Assembly (NCBI GenBank): GCA_002345705.1
Contig: DDWO01000022.1
Location: forward strand, 9,978 to 54,061
Length of the DNA stretch: 44,084 nucleotides
Source: Acholeplasmataceae bacterium UBA2284
Lineage (GTDB): Bacteria; Bacillota_I; Bacilli_A; Acholeplasmatales; Acholeplasmataceae
Direction: 5' to 3'
Shown: in pieces, positions 1 through 8,284 of the stretch
How the letters are laid out: every line of letters begins with the position of its first letter
Position numbering within the stretch: the stretch's first letter is position 1
Notes under the pieces: generated by a model
Told to the model about the DNA's origin: nothing
The model's input: only the letters and a program-made list of their open reading frames with translations
The model's database searches: none
Position numbers and translations under genes: made by a program

Positions 1-312
1 AAATTTAAAGGATATGATGATATCAACGATATTCTAGCTTATAAAGGGCTAGAGGTATATTCTGATGCGTCCGTTACCAAAGAGCTTGAAGATGATGATT
101 ATCACTACGAATCCTTATTAGATAAGGACGTTTATACCGATCAAAATGTTTATGTAGGACGTGTCATTCATTTGATACCAGTTCCTCAAGGACATCTTTT
201 AGAGATTGAAAGAGAAAATGGTAAAAAGGTGATGATTCCATTCATTAAGGTTTTCGTATCTCAAGTCTTGGAGGATAGAATTATTATTACACCAATCGAG
301 GGATTACTATGA
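1..312 (+). CDS. rimM: RimM, ribosome maturation factor (C-terminal part)
   Basis: The reading frame is open from the first base and stops with TGA at 310-312, giving the last 103 residues. The visible part looks like the linker and PRC-barrel domain of RimM, which helps mature the 16S 3' domain of the 30S subunit. The end has the family pattern of a hydrophobic barrel strand (VMIPFIKVFV), then a strand and a terminal EGLL. The stop overlaps the trmD start as ATGA, the usual rimM-trmD coupling. The start lies outside the window. Identification rests on the C-terminal pattern and the neighbour. Confidence 0.88.
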   Translation, partial: KFKGYDDINDILAYKGLEVYSDASVTKELEDDDYHYESLLDKDVYTDQNVYVGRVIHLIPVPQGHLLEIERENGKKVMIPFIKVFVSQVLEDRIIITPIEGLL

Positions 313-1034
313 TTATCGATATCGTAACGATTTTTCCAGAGTTTTTCAATGATTTTTTAGACAATTCAATTATTAAAAAAGCGATTATTTGTAACCAAGT
401 GGATATTAGATTGAATCAGCTTAGAGATTATTCACACAATAAGCATAAAAAGATTGATGATACTCCATATGGCGGTGGTGTTGGAATGCTGATGGCATTT
501 CCACCATTTTATGATTGTATTGAAAAGATTAAGACTCCTGAATCAAAGATTATTATGCTATCACCTCAGGGGAAATTATTTAATCAAAAAAAAGCAATTG
601 AATTATCTAAGGAAAAACATTTAATTTTGTTATGTGGTCATTATGAAGGCATTGATGCCAGAGTTGAAGAGCTGATTGATGAAGAAATATCAATTGGTGA
701 TTATGTACTAACTGGCGGTGAGATTCCAGCAATGATTATTACAGATGCAGTCACTAGACTTATACCTGATGTCATTCATGCGGATTCTGCTGAAGAAGAT
801 AGCCTGCAAAATGGTTGGCTAAAGTTTCCTCAATTTACAAAGCCTGAAAAGTACAAGGGATACCATGTACCAGAGGTGCTAAGATCAGGAAATCATCAAT
901 TAATTGACCAATATAGATTTGAGGAATCCATTAAGCAAACTATGCGAAAAAGACCAGACTTAATCGATAAAATTGAATTAACAGAAAAAGAAGAAAAAGT
1001 TTTACAAAAACTAAACAATCCAATCAAAAAATAG
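309..1034 (+). CDS. trmD: tRNA (guanine-37-N1)-methyltransferase TrmD
   Basis: TrmD methylates N1 of G37 in tRNAs reading CNN codons, using S-adenosylmethionine, and so prevents +1 frameshifting. The 241-residue product has the SPOUT trefoil-knot signatures: PYGGGVGMLM near residues 53-62, LLCGHYEGIDARV near 107-119 and GDYVLTGGEIPAM near 129-141, then the C-terminal helical domain ending in a KRPDLI segment. Length is normal for the family. The start overlaps the rimM stop by four bases (ATGA), so translation is probably coupled. A small hairpin with a T-rich tail follows the stop. Confidence 0.97.
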   Translation: MIIDIVTIFPEFFNDFLDNSIIKKAIICNQVDIRLNQLRDYSHNKHKKIDDTPYGGGVGMLMAFPPFYDCIEKIKTPESKIIMLSPQGKLFNQKKAIELSKEKHLILLCGHYEGIDARVEELIDEEISIGDYVLTGGEIPAMIITDAVTRLIPDVIHADSAEEDSLQNGWLKFPQFTKPEKYKGYHVPEVLRSGNHQLIDQYRFEESIKQTMRKRPDLIDKIELTEKEEKVLQKLNNPIKK

Positions 1035-1062
1035 TGTGAGTTTTACTCATATTATTTTTTTT
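1035..1062 (+). terminator. Weak intrinsic terminator after trmD
   Basis: A short hairpin (TGAGT, loop TTT, ACTCA at 1037-1049) is followed by a T-rich stretch including eight Ts. The stem is only about five to six base pairs, so termination may be partial. It sits directly before the next gene's -10 box. Confidence 0.5.
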
Positions 1063-1072
1063 GATGTATAAT
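1042..1072 (+). promoter_or_regulatory. Promoter candidate for the LtaS-like gene
   Basis: A perfect -10 box TATAAT lies at 1067-1072. The -35 region (TTTACT, 1042-1047, spacer 19) is poor and overlaps the upstream hairpin, so only the -10 is convincing. The implied start near 1079 gives a leader of about 50 nt. Confidence 0.5.
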
Positions 1073-1131
1073 ATATGTGTAAAAAACTGTAAATTTTTGG
1101 TAAACAAGAATTTTGAAAGGAAGGGATTACT

Positions 1132-2997
1132 ATGAATTTCATCAAGAGAATAGCACAAAACAGCCAAATCGTTGAATTCCTATTCATTATTTTTGTTGTT
1201 TTTACATTTGATGCTATTTTTATTATTCGCTATGGCTTTGGAGTTACCTTTGGGCATTGGCTCATTGCGTTCTTTAATGTTGCCATTGTTATTTCTGCAC
1301 TTTCCTTCATTAAGAAGAATAAAAACAGATATTTTGCATATTTTATCTACATTTTAATCATGTTTACATTCTTTTTGACGGACAGCACACTTTATTTCTT
1401 CAAGCAAGATGTTACATCGATAGCAATGCTTCTTGAATCAGGAAAAAATACAATGAAGATAGGCTTGAAATATAACCCATTGTCTCCTTATGGAATACTT
1501 ATATGGGCAATTATTTTAGCGTTCTTATTTTTCAGCTTTAAATTCCTAAAACATATCGTTAAACTACACCCTGAAAATAATCCTAAAAGATATGTTTTTA
1601 GAACCATCTATTTATTGATTTCAATGCTAGGCTTATTCTTAAGCCCTAGAATTATTAATGAGTCAGATACTTTAGTATTCAATACACCTGCTGATAAGAG
1701 CTTGTTTGTTCAAAAATTTGGATCGATTACATATCATACAAAAGACATAATGACTTACGCAGGTAATGTGATCAAGCCATTATTATATGCTGATGAGTAT
1801 ATCGAAGAAATTGATCAGGTTGTTACACAAACGATTGCTGATAAATCAGCATTTTACGGCTTTCTTGAGGGTCAAAATGTAATTATGATTATGTGTGAGA
1901 CCTGTGAGGATTATGCATTCACAAGAGAGCATACACCAAATTATTATAGACTATATGATGAGGGTATCACCTTTACAAACTTCTATTCAGCAGCAAAATC
2001 AAATTACACATATGATGCTGAGTTTAAATCGCTAACATCGATGATGTATTTCCAAGCAGATAATTTTATGTATTCATTTGGAAACAACATATATTCAAAC
2101 GCATTACCACATGTTTTAGGTGAGTTTGGATATACAGCAAATTCATTCCATAACTATTATCAAACATTCTTCAATCGTGATAAGATTCACCCAAATATGG
2201 GCTTTGAAAGATATTATGCATTTGAGGATCTAGGTATTGAAGAAAATGACAATTGGCCATTGGATTCAATTATGTTTGAAAATTATAAAGATTTAATTGT
2301 TCCTATTCAAGATGATCCATTCTTTAGCTTTGTCATGACAGTAACTCCACATGGTCCACACAACAAATATCGTGAAGAGCTTAAGACATATTATGATATA
2401 TTGGCAAATGATCCTAAGTATCAAAATGCACCAATTGAATTACTAACAATTACAGCTGCACAAATGAACTTTGATGAAGGGTTGGGTACGCTCTTAGATG
2501 ATTTAGAAGAAAAGAATCTTTTAGAGGATACATTAATCATTTTATTTAGTGATCATAAAAACTATTCAAGTTTCCCAACCACCTATGAATACTCAAATCC
2601 AGAAACAAGAGATATACCTTATGAAATGGAAAAAGTGCCATTTATTATTTATAGTAAAAAGCTTGGTTCAAATGAACTAGATACATTAACATCTCATTAT
2701 GATATCACTCCAACGATTATGGATTTATTAGGGATTTCATATTACCAAGACTTCTATTATGGTCAAAGTATCTTTTTAGAAGAAAAAGAAGATAGACCAA
2801 TCATCCTTTCATTTTCAAGCTGGATAAGTCGTGAAAATGTTGTTATGTTTGATGTGGTATTGTCTGGAAATAACGATCCAGTAGACTATCTTGCAAAGAA
2901 AACCTGGGTTTATCAGGTGATTGATAAATATGAGAAGATGTTCCAATCTAACTATTTCATCGATCGCATGACATATTTACCAAAAATTGTTGATTAA
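1132..2997 (+). CDS. LtaS/sulfatase-family membrane phosphotransferase
   Basis: This 621-residue protein has the lipoteichoic acid synthase layout: about five transmembrane helices in the first 175 residues (roughly 12-32, 42-60, 67-89, 121-140, 156-172), then a large extracytoplasmic sulfatase-fold domain. Likely metal and nucleophile residues are Glu256 (MIMCETCED), Thr293 (KSNYTYDAEF), His407 (VTPHGPH) and Asp474-His475 (FSDHKNY), matching the LtaS Glu/Thr/Asp/His set. Family members move glycerol phosphate from phosphatidylglycerol to a glycolipid polymer; related enzymes modify glycolipids. The substrate here is unknown. A good RBS (AAAGGAAGGG) precedes the ATG. It interrupts the usual trmD-rplS adjacency and has its own promoter. 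Confidence 0.88.
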   Translation: MNFIKRIAQNSQIVEFLFIIFVVFTFDAIFIIRYGFGVTFGHWLIAFFNVAIVISALSFIKKNKNRYFAYFIYILIMFTFFLTDSTLYFFKQDVTSIAMLLESGKNTMKIGLKYNPLSPYGILIWAIILAFLFFSFKFLKHIVKLHPENNPKRYVFRTIYLLISMLGLFLSPRIINESDTLVFNTPADKSLFVQKFGSITYHTKDIMTYAGNVIKPLLYADEYIEEIDQVVTQTIADKSAFYGFLEGQNVIMIMCETCEDYAFTREHTPNYYRLYDEGITFTNFYSAAKSNYTYDAEFKSLTSMMYFQADNFMYSFGNNIYSNALPHVLGEFGYTANSFHNYYQTFFNRDKIHPNMGFERYYAFEDLGIEENDNWPLDSIMFENYKDLIVPIQDDPFFSFVMTVTPHGPHNKYREELKTYYDILANDPKYQNAPIELLTITAAQMNFDEGLGTLLDDLEEKNLLEDTLIILFSDHKNYSSFPTTYEYSNPETRDIPYEMEKVPFIIYSKKLGSNELDTLTSHYDITPTIMDLLGISYYQDFYYGQSIFLEEKEDRPIILSFSSWISRENVVMFDVVLSGNNDPVDYLAKKTWVYQVIDKYEKMFQSNYFIDRMTYLPKIVD

Positions 2998-3022
2998 TCT
3001 ATAAGATTTAGTCATAAAACGG

Positions 3023-3051
3023 TTGCAACTTCATTTTAACTTTGTTATAAT
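3023..3051 (+). promoter_or_regulatory. Promoter for rplS
   Basis: TTGCAA at 3023-3028 and TATAAT at 3046-3051 are separated by 17 bp, a good sigma-A type promoter. It gives rplS a transcript independent of the upstream genes, with a leader of about 70 nt. Confidence 0.85.
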
Positions 3052-3057
3052 AAGAAA

Positions 3058-3115
3058 GCCGTATCAAATTAGCACAATGGTCCGCTGTCAAGGAACATGA
3101 ACATTGGAAGAAAGA
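3058..3115 (+). ncRNA. Possible L19 autoregulatory mRNA leader
   Basis: The untranslated leader between the promoter and rplS can fold: CAATG (3073-3077) pairs with CATTG further on, enclosing a conserved-looking GGTCCGCTG segment. Firmicutes rplS genes often carry an L19-binding leader here. I recognise position and general shape, not a verified family match. Confidence 0.4.
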
Positions 3116-3128
3116 GAGTGAGTCGAAC

Positions 3129-3485
3129 ATGTCAAGATTAAAAGGTCAAGATTTAATCGCTGCGATCACAAGTTCTTACATCAAGGAAGTACCACTATTT
3201 AACTCTGGAGATACCGTTAAGGTATACGTAAAGATTAAAGAAGGTAGCCGCGAACGTATTCAGTTGTTTGAAGGTCTAGTCATTAAAAGACAAGGCGGAG
3301 GAGTTTCTGAAACATTTACGGTCCGTAAGATATCTTATGGAATCGGTGTAGAACGTACTTTCCCAGTACATTCACCATCAATCGATCGTATTGAGGTAGC
3401 ACGTAGTGGTAAGGTAAGACGCGCGAAGTTAAATTACATCCGCACATTATCAACCAAAGCAGCAAGAATTAAAGAAAAACGGTAA
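3129..3485 (+). CDS. rplS: 50S ribosomal protein L19
   Basis: L19 (118 residues) sits at the 30S-50S interface of the large subunit. The sequence carries the family core: FNSGDTVKVYVKIKEG, RIQLFEGLVIKRQGGG, FTVRKISYGIGVERTFP and a basic RRAKLNYIR segment near the C-terminus. Length is typical. It is the last gene of the conserved rpsP-rimM-trmD-rplS block, though here an LtaS-like gene lies between trmD and rplS. It is transcribed from its own promoter through a possible autoregulatory leader and ends at a strong terminator. Confidence 0.98.
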   Translation: MSRLKGQDLIAAITSSYIKEVPLFNSGDTVKVYVKIKEGSRERIQLFEGLVIKRQGGGVSETFTVRKISYGIGVERTFPVHSPSIDRIEVARSGKVRRAKLNYIRTLSTKAARIKEKR

Positions 3486-3492
3486 ACAAGGT

Positions 3493-3521
3493 AAAAGGGC
3501 GAATAGCCCTTTTATTTTTTT
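3493..3521 (+). terminator. Intrinsic terminator after rplS
   Basis: An eight-base-pair stem, AAAAGGGC at 3493-3500 and GCCCTTTT at 3506-3513 with loop GAATA, is followed by ATTTTTTT. This is a textbook rho-independent terminator. Confidence 0.92.
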
Positions 3522-3530
3522 GTAAGCGAA

Positions 3531-3581
3531 TGAAAATATTTTCATAAATTACTTGAAAGCCTTTACATTAAATGCTATAAT
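3531..3581 (+). promoter_or_regulatory. Promoter and palindrome before the CcpA-like gene
   Basis: TTGAAA at 3553-3558 and TATAAT at 3576-3581 with a 17-bp spacer form the promoter. A perfect 14-bp palindrome, TGAAAATATTTTCA, lies at 3531-3544, nine bases upstream of the -35, and may be an operator. It lacks the central CG of typical LacI-family sites, so the binding factor is unknown. Confidence 0.7.
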
Positions 3582-3620
3582 GATTTTGTATAATATGAAA
3601 TGTAGAGGTGATTTTTTTAT

Positions 3621-4616
3621 ATGAGTAACGCAACAATTTATGATGTAGCTGGTGCTGCAGGCGTATCGCTTGCAACAGTATCACGCGTACTCAACAACCC
3701 TGAAAAGGTTAAAGAAGAAACAAGACAAAGAGTCCTAAAAGTAATTAAAGAGCTTGGATATAGACCAAACGTTATTGCAAGAGGTCTAGCAAGCAGAAAA
3801 ACTACTACAGTAGGGGTCGTCATCTCCGATATTACGAGAGCTTCAGTTGCAGAAATGCTTGGAGGTATCTCTGATATCGCTCAAAACTATAAATACTCTA
3901 TTAAACTATTCGCAATTAGAGAAGATATGGATGTTATTGATACACTCCATGATATTGTCGCTGAACAGGTTGACGGTGTTTTGTATTTGAATGATGAACT
4001 CAATGAAAAGCGTGTCGAAGATATTAAGAGAATGTTCAATTCAAATGGAATTCCATTTGTATTTGCAAATGTCGTATCTGATGATCCAGATGTTCCAACA
4101 GTATCCATCGATTATGAAAAAGCTGGATATGAAATTACGAAGTTAATGATTAATGATCATCGTCAAAATATATATCTTTTATCAACTGCTAGAAGATATT
4201 CAGTGAATGATAAAAAAGAAGCTGGATATACAAGAGCGATGGAAGAAGCTAAGCTAGAGCCAAAGATTTTTAGAACCAGTGGGGACACAAATATTAATCG
4301 TCAACACTTCTCCACCTTCTTTGCTGATAAGAAAATTGATGCAGCAATCGGTGTAAGAGATTCAATTGCCGTATCATTTATGAATATTGCAAGAGATAAT
4401 GGTCGTCATGTTCCTAAGGATTTAGCAGTTGCAGGCTTCCAAAACACAAAATATGCACTTTTATCACGTCCAACCTTGACATCTATTGATGTTCCAGTAT
4501 ATGATATAGGTGCTGTGTCGATGAGACTGTTAACGAAGTTAATGAATCAAAAGGATGTAGATAATATCCGAATCACACTTCCACACTATATCGTCAAGAG
4601 ACAGACCACAAACTAA
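3621..4616 (+). CDS. ccpA: LacI-family transcriptional regulator, CcpA-like
   Basis: The N-terminus (IYDVAGAAGVSLATVSRVLN, residues 5-24) is a LacI-type helix-turn-helix. The hinge region follows, RPNVIARGLASRKTTTVGVV, very close to the CcpA hinge. The remaining 260 residues form a periplasmic-binding-like effector domain, total 331 as usual. CcpA represses or activates carbon-metabolism genes at cre sites together with HPr-Ser-P. The closeness to CcpA in the DNA-binding half favours that role over a sugar-specific repressor, but the HPr-contact surface cannot be confirmed by eye. A shared operator-like motif upstream of spx and gapA in this window could be its target. Confidence 0.82.
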   Translation: MSNATIYDVAGAAGVSLATVSRVLNNPEKVKEETRQRVLKVIKELGYRPNVIARGLASRKTTTVGVVISDITRASVAEMLGGISDIAQNYKYSIKLFAIREDMDVIDTLHDIVAEQVDGVLYLNDELNEKRVEDIKRMFNSNGIPFVFANVVSDDPDVPTVSIDYEKAGYEITKLMINDHRQNIYLLSTARRYSVNDKKEAGYTRAMEEAKLEPKIFRTSGDTNINRQHFSTFFADKKIDAAIGVRDSIAVSFMNIARDNGRHVPKDLAVAGFQNTKYALLSRPTLTSIDVPVYDIGAVSMRLLTKLMNQKDVDNIRITLPHYIVKRQTTN

Positions 4617-4644
4617 ATCGATCAATGAAATAAAAACAGTAAAG

Positions 4645-4818
4645 ACTTGAAAGCCTAATTTAGAGACTTCATGAGGGTGTAACATGGAGAGAAAACAAGT
4701 GTTGAAGTACATTTATGGAGATCATATGAATTTTAAGTGCTAGAATTTGATTCTAGAACTAAGGTGGTACCGCGGAATATTTTCGTCCTTAGATTTTTTC
4801 TAAGGGCGATTTTTGTTT
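4645..4818 (+). ncRNA. Tyrosine T-box riboswitch upstream of tyrS
   Basis: The leader contains the hallmark T-box sequence AAGGTGGTACCGCGG at 4761-4775. The likely specifier is TAC (Tyr) at 4708-4710, directly after the typical GAA context, which agrees with the downstream gene. The antiterminator pairs CTAAGG (4759-4764) with CCTTAG (4787-4792). The competing terminator is a nine-bp stem, 4784-4792 with 4800-4808, followed by ATTTTTG. Uncharged tRNA-Tyr should stabilise the antiterminator and switch tyrS on. No convincing promoter was found between the regulator gene and the leader. Confidence 0.94.
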
Positions 4819-4841
4819 AAAAATCAAGAGGAGATATGAAT

Positions 4842-6086
4842 ATGAAATTATATGATGAATTACTTTGGCGTGGATTAATTAAAGACGTCAGCAATGAAGA
4901 AAGAGCAAGAGATTTACTCGATAACGACAAAATTAAGTTCTACTGTGGGTTTGATCCAACAGGAGAATCTTTAACCATAGGTCATTTAGTTCAGGTTGTT
5001 AGAATGCTATTACTTGAGAAATATGGCCACACTCCGATCGTATTAATTGGAGGAGCTACTGGTTTAATTGGAGACCCAAGACAAACCAGTGAAAGAAAAT
5101 TATTAACACTTGAGGAGTCATTACTAAACGCTGAGAAGATTAAGGTACAGCTTTCACAATTTTTAGACCCTAAAAAAGCAATATTTGTTAATAATTATGA
5201 TTGGATTGGTAAAATAGATATGATCTCTTTCCTAAGAGATTATGGAAAGCATTTTTCAATCAATTATATGATTGCTAAAGATACAGTTCAAAAGAGATTA
5301 GAAATTGGTATTTCATATACCGAGTTTTCATACATGCTTATTCAAGCAATCGACTTCCTTCATTTATATAGAGAACTAGATTGTAAGCTTCAATTTGGTG
5401 GTTCAGACCAATGGGGAAATATTACGACAGGCTTAGAATTAATTAGAAAGCTTGAAGGAGAAAATAGTAAGGCAATTGGTTTATCATCTCCTCTTTTATT
5501 AAAGGCTGATGGCTCGAAATTTGGGAAGAGCGAGTCTGGTGCATTATGGCTAGATGGAAATCTAACAACACCATACGAGGTTTACCAATATTTCTTAAAT
5601 GCATCTGATGATGATGTTGAAAACTACTTAAAGCAATTAACATTATTATCAAGACCTGAAATTGAAGAATTAGTGATCAAACAGAAGGAAAAGCCAGAGC
5701 TTCGTGAAGCACAGAGAAAGCTAGCTTACGAGGTTGTTAAACTTATTCACGGTGAAGCTGCGATTAAACAAGCTCTTAAGGTAACCGATGCACTCTTTTT
5801 AGGTGAGTTTTCAGATTTATCAAAGCAAGAGTTTCAAATGCTTTCAAGAACTTTAGATCAAGTTGTTATCGATGAGCCTAAAGGATTACTTGATGTTCTA
5901 GTAGAAACCAATCTAGCATCCTCAAAAAGAGAAGCTAGAACGTTTGTTCAAAGTGGAGCAATCATGATCAATGACTTAAAAATGGATGATATTGAATACG
6001 TAATAAACAAAGAGCATGCAATGCATGATGAGTACGCTATTGTTAGAAGAGGTAAGAAGAAATACGCAATGATTCTATTCAAGTAA
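4842..6086 (+). CDS. tyrS: Tyrosyl-tRNA synthetase
   Basis: Class I synthetase charging tRNA-Tyr. Motifs with this start: the HIGH-type sequence TIGH at about 45-48 in the context GFDPTGESLTIGHL, the GGSDQWGNIT substrate-binding segment, and the KMSKS-type loop as KFGKS near residue 229. A C-terminal S4-like RNA-binding domain follows (about 350-414). I chose ATG 4842 because AGGAG at 4829-4833 is eight bases away; the in-frame ATG at 4836 would be only two bases from it. The gene is controlled by the Tyr T-box and is followed nine bases later by a lipid-kinase-family gene. Confidence 0.96.
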   Translation: MKLYDELLWRGLIKDVSNEERARDLLDNDKIKFYCGFDPTGESLTIGHLVQVVRMLLLEKYGHTPIVLIGGATGLIGDPRQTSERKLLTLEESLLNAEKIKVQLSQFLDPKKAIFVNNYDWIGKIDMISFLRDYGKHFSINYMIAKDTVQKRLEIGISYTEFSYMLIQAIDFLHLYRELDCKLQFGGSDQWGNITTGLELIRKLEGENSKAIGLSSPLLLKADGSKFGKSESGALWLDGNLTTPYEVYQYFLNASDDDVENYLKQLTLLSRPEIEELVIKQKEKPELREAQRKLAYEVVKLIHGEAAIKQALKVTDALFLGEFSDLSKQEFQMLSRTLDQVVIDEPKGLLDVLVETNLASSKREARTFVQSGAIMINDLKMDDIEYVINKEHAMHDEYAIVRRGKKKYAMILFK

Positions 6087-6095
6087 GGAGCCAAT

Positions 6096-6938
6096 ATGGA
6101 CATACTACTTTATAACCCGCTATCAAGAAATGGTAAAAATGAAAAATTCATCGACAAAATCATACAAGAGCTTAGAAAACAAGGAAATGCTGTTGTTAGC
6201 TATAATATATTAGCTATCGATGATGTGGATGCATTTGCATCTGGGTGCAACCCAGAAGATCGAATCATTATTGTAGGTGGTGATGGAACAATTAACCATC
6301 TTGCAAATAGAATCTATGATTTAGATATCAAGCAAGATATCTTTATGTATCAAGCTGGTACGGGAAATGATTTTATTAGAAGCTTAAAAACAAAGAATAA
6401 AATCGTTCCTATCAAAAGATTTATTAGAAGACTTCCAAGTGTATCCTTTCAGGATAAATCTAGACATTTCTTAAATGGCACTGGAGCTGGTCTTGATGGG
6501 TATATTGGACACTTAGTCAATACGTCTAGATTCAAAAAAAGCAAAATAAACTATTTTCGACATGCATTCGAGGGCTTCGCTAAATTTAAACCTATTGGTG
6601 CTGAAATTACAGTAAATGGCATGACATGGAGAGAAGAAAAACTGTGGTTTGCTAGTGTTATGCATGGTGCTTATTATGGTGGTGGAATGATGATTGCACC
6701 AAAGGCACATCGAAATAGTAAAGAATTATATTTAGTCGTTGTTAAAAAGGTTCCAAAATGGCTTTTGATGTTAATTTTCCCATCTATTTATTTTGGTGGT
6801 CATGTCATTTTTAAGAAGTGGATCCAATTTTATAAATCGACAGAAATTACTGTCAAATTCGATAAACCAACATATCTTCAAGTTGATGGTGATGTTGAAT
6901 ATCCAGTTGATATGATTACTGCAAAGTCATACGAATAA
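6096..6938 (+). CDS. Diacylglycerol/lipid kinase family protein (YegS/DgkB-like)
   Basis: The 280-residue product has the diacylglycerol-kinase catalytic signature: GGDGTIN at 61-67 and GTGNDF at 88-93, with the early NPLSRNGK segment. Family members phosphorylate diacylglycerol, sphingoid bases or related lipids with ATP at the inner membrane face; DgkB recycles diacylglycerol released by LtaS. An LtaS-like enzyme is encoded in this window, so a recycling role is plausible but not shown. The RBS (AAGGAG) is right after the tyrS stop and the gap is nine bases, so it is co-transcribed under the T-box. Confidence 0.87.
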   Translation: MDILLYNPLSRNGKNEKFIDKIIQELRKQGNAVVSYNILAIDDVDAFASGCNPEDRIIIVGGDGTINHLANRIYDLDIKQDIFMYQAGTGNDFIRSLKTKNKIVPIKRFIRRLPSVSFQDKSRHFLNGTGAGLDGYIGHLVNTSRFKKSKINYFRHAFEGFAKFKPIGAEITVNGMTWREEKLWFASVMHGAYYGGGMMIAPKAHRNSKELYLVVVKKVPKWLLMLIFPSIYFGGHVIFKKWIQFYKSTEITVKFDKPTYLQVDGDVEYPVDMITAKSYE

Positions 6939-6944
6939 AAACAT

Positions 6945-6981
6945 AAAGGGTTGCTCAAAATCGAGCAACCCTTTTCTTATT
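6945..6981. terminator. Bidirectional terminator between the lipid-kinase gene and trpS
   Basis: A long stem, AAAGGGTTGCTC at 6945-6956 and GAGCAACCCTTT at 6963-6974, has T-rich flanks on both strands. It can terminate the two convergent transcripts. Confidence 0.92.
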
Positions 6982-8049
6982 CTATTTAATTCGACCTAAA
7001 CCAATTCTTTTATAAACCTTTTGCATCTTTCTTTGAGCAACAAATCTTGCTCTTTCAGCACCTGCTGTTAAGATGTCATCGAGCTTTGTATCATTGATGA
7101 TCTTAAAGTATTCCTGCTGAATTGGACGAATTGCATCGACTACAATTTCTGCTAGTTCAGCCTTAAATGTTTGATAGTTTGAATCCTTATAGGCATCTTC
7201 AATATCCTTTATAGGTAAATCAGTTAATGAAGAATATATGGTCAATAGATTGGAGATTCCAGGCTTTTTCTTTGGTTCAAATTTAATTGCTCCATCAGAA
7301 TCTGTAACCGCACTTTTAATCTTGTTACGAATAAGTCCTAAATCATCTAAAAGATTGATATAGGATTTAGGATTTTCATCTGACTTGCTCATTTTCTTCG
7401 TAGGATCAGATAAACTCATGATTCTCGCACCTGTCTTTGGGAAGAAGCCTTCAGGAACTATAAATGTCTCACCATAAAGATTATTAAATCTTTCTGCTAG
7501 ATTTCTAGTGAGTTCAAGGTGTTGTTTCTGGTCATCTCCAATAGGAACGATATTTGCATCATATAATAAGATATCAGCAGCCATTAATGCAGGATAGGTT
7601 AGAAGTGATGTACGAATACCTTCAGTTTGTTTACCCTTTTTATCTTTATACTGAGTCATTCTTTCCATTTCACCTACATAAGCTGTAGACTCCATAATAT
7701 AGCCAAGCACTGAATGCTCTAAAACCTCAGATTGGATAAATAAATTAACCTTTTCAGGATTTAATCCACAAGCTAAATATAAGGCAGCTACATTTCTAAT
7801 ACTTTTTCTTAACTCTGTTTTATCCTGTGGTGTGGTAATCGCGTGGAGGTCAGCGATAAAAATGAAGAGCTCAGTGTCCTCTAATTCATCCTGAAGCTTT
7901 ACAAATTGTCTTAAAGCTCCGATATAGTTTCCTAATGTAAGTTTTCCAGTCGGTTGAATACCAGACACTAAAGTCATTTTAGCTGGTGCCTTGATAGGCT
8001 CACTTACCGTTGGTTTACTTATTTCTTTCTTTTTAGCTGTAGTTGGCAT
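6982..8049 (-). CDS. trpS: Tryptophanyl-tRNA synthetase
   Basis: Class I synthetase charging tRNA-Trp. The HIGH-type motif appears in the TrpS form TLGNYIG (38-44) within SGIQPTGKLTLGNYIG, and KMSKS is intact at 219-223. The catalytic core otherwise matches the 330-residue bacterial enzyme. Unusual is a 24-residue Lys- and Pro-rich extension before the normal start (MPTTAKKKEISKP...). A strong RBS (AAGGAGGG) at the upstream ATG supports it being translated; the internal Met25 has no comparable site. The gene is preceded by a Trp T-box. Confidence 0.95.
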   Translation of the reverse strand: MPTTAKKKEISKPTVSEPIKAPAKMTLVSGIQPTGKLTLGNYIGALRQFVKLQDELEDTELFIFIADLHAITTPQDKTELRKSIRNVAALYLACGLNPEKVNLFIQSEVLEHSVLGYIMESTAYVGEMERMTQYKDKKGKQTEGIRTSLLTYPALMAADILLYDANIVPIGDDQKQHLELTRNLAERFNNLYGETFIVPEGFFPKTGARIMSLSDPTKKMSKSDENPKSYINLLDDLGLIRNKIKSAVTDSDGAIKFEPKKKPGISNLLTIYSSLTDLPIKDIEDAYKDSNYQTFKAELAEIVVDAIRPIQQEYFKIINDTKLDDILTAGAERARFVAQRKMQKVYKRIGLGRIK

Positions 8050-8070
8050 AATCAGCCCTCCTTATTCTAA

Positions 8071-8280
8071 TAAAAAAACGTCCCTAGATATATAAATCTA
8101 AGGACGTAAATGTTACGCGGTGCCACCTTAGTTCTAGAGAAAAAACTCTAGCCCTCGATATCGTTATAGCCGATTTACTATGTGCTCCAAGATCCCATTC
8201 ACATGATATCCAATGACTGGATTCCACCATCCCAGCTCTCTTGACATTATTAATCATGCTACTATTTCTTTTCATTGCAC
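8071..8280 (-). ncRNA. Tryptophan T-box riboswitch upstream of trpS
   Basis: On the minus strand the T-box sequence CTAAGGTGGCACCGCG occupies 8131-8116. The specifier is read as TGG (Trp), the complement of 8195-8197, in the context GAATGGGA, agreeing with trpS. The terminator is a long stem covering 8078-8107 (one mismatch) followed on the minus strand by TTTTTTTA (8077-8071 or so). The antiterminator uses the CTAAGG/CCTTAG pairing, as in the Tyr leader. Confidence 0.94.
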
Positions 8281-8284
8281 ATTT

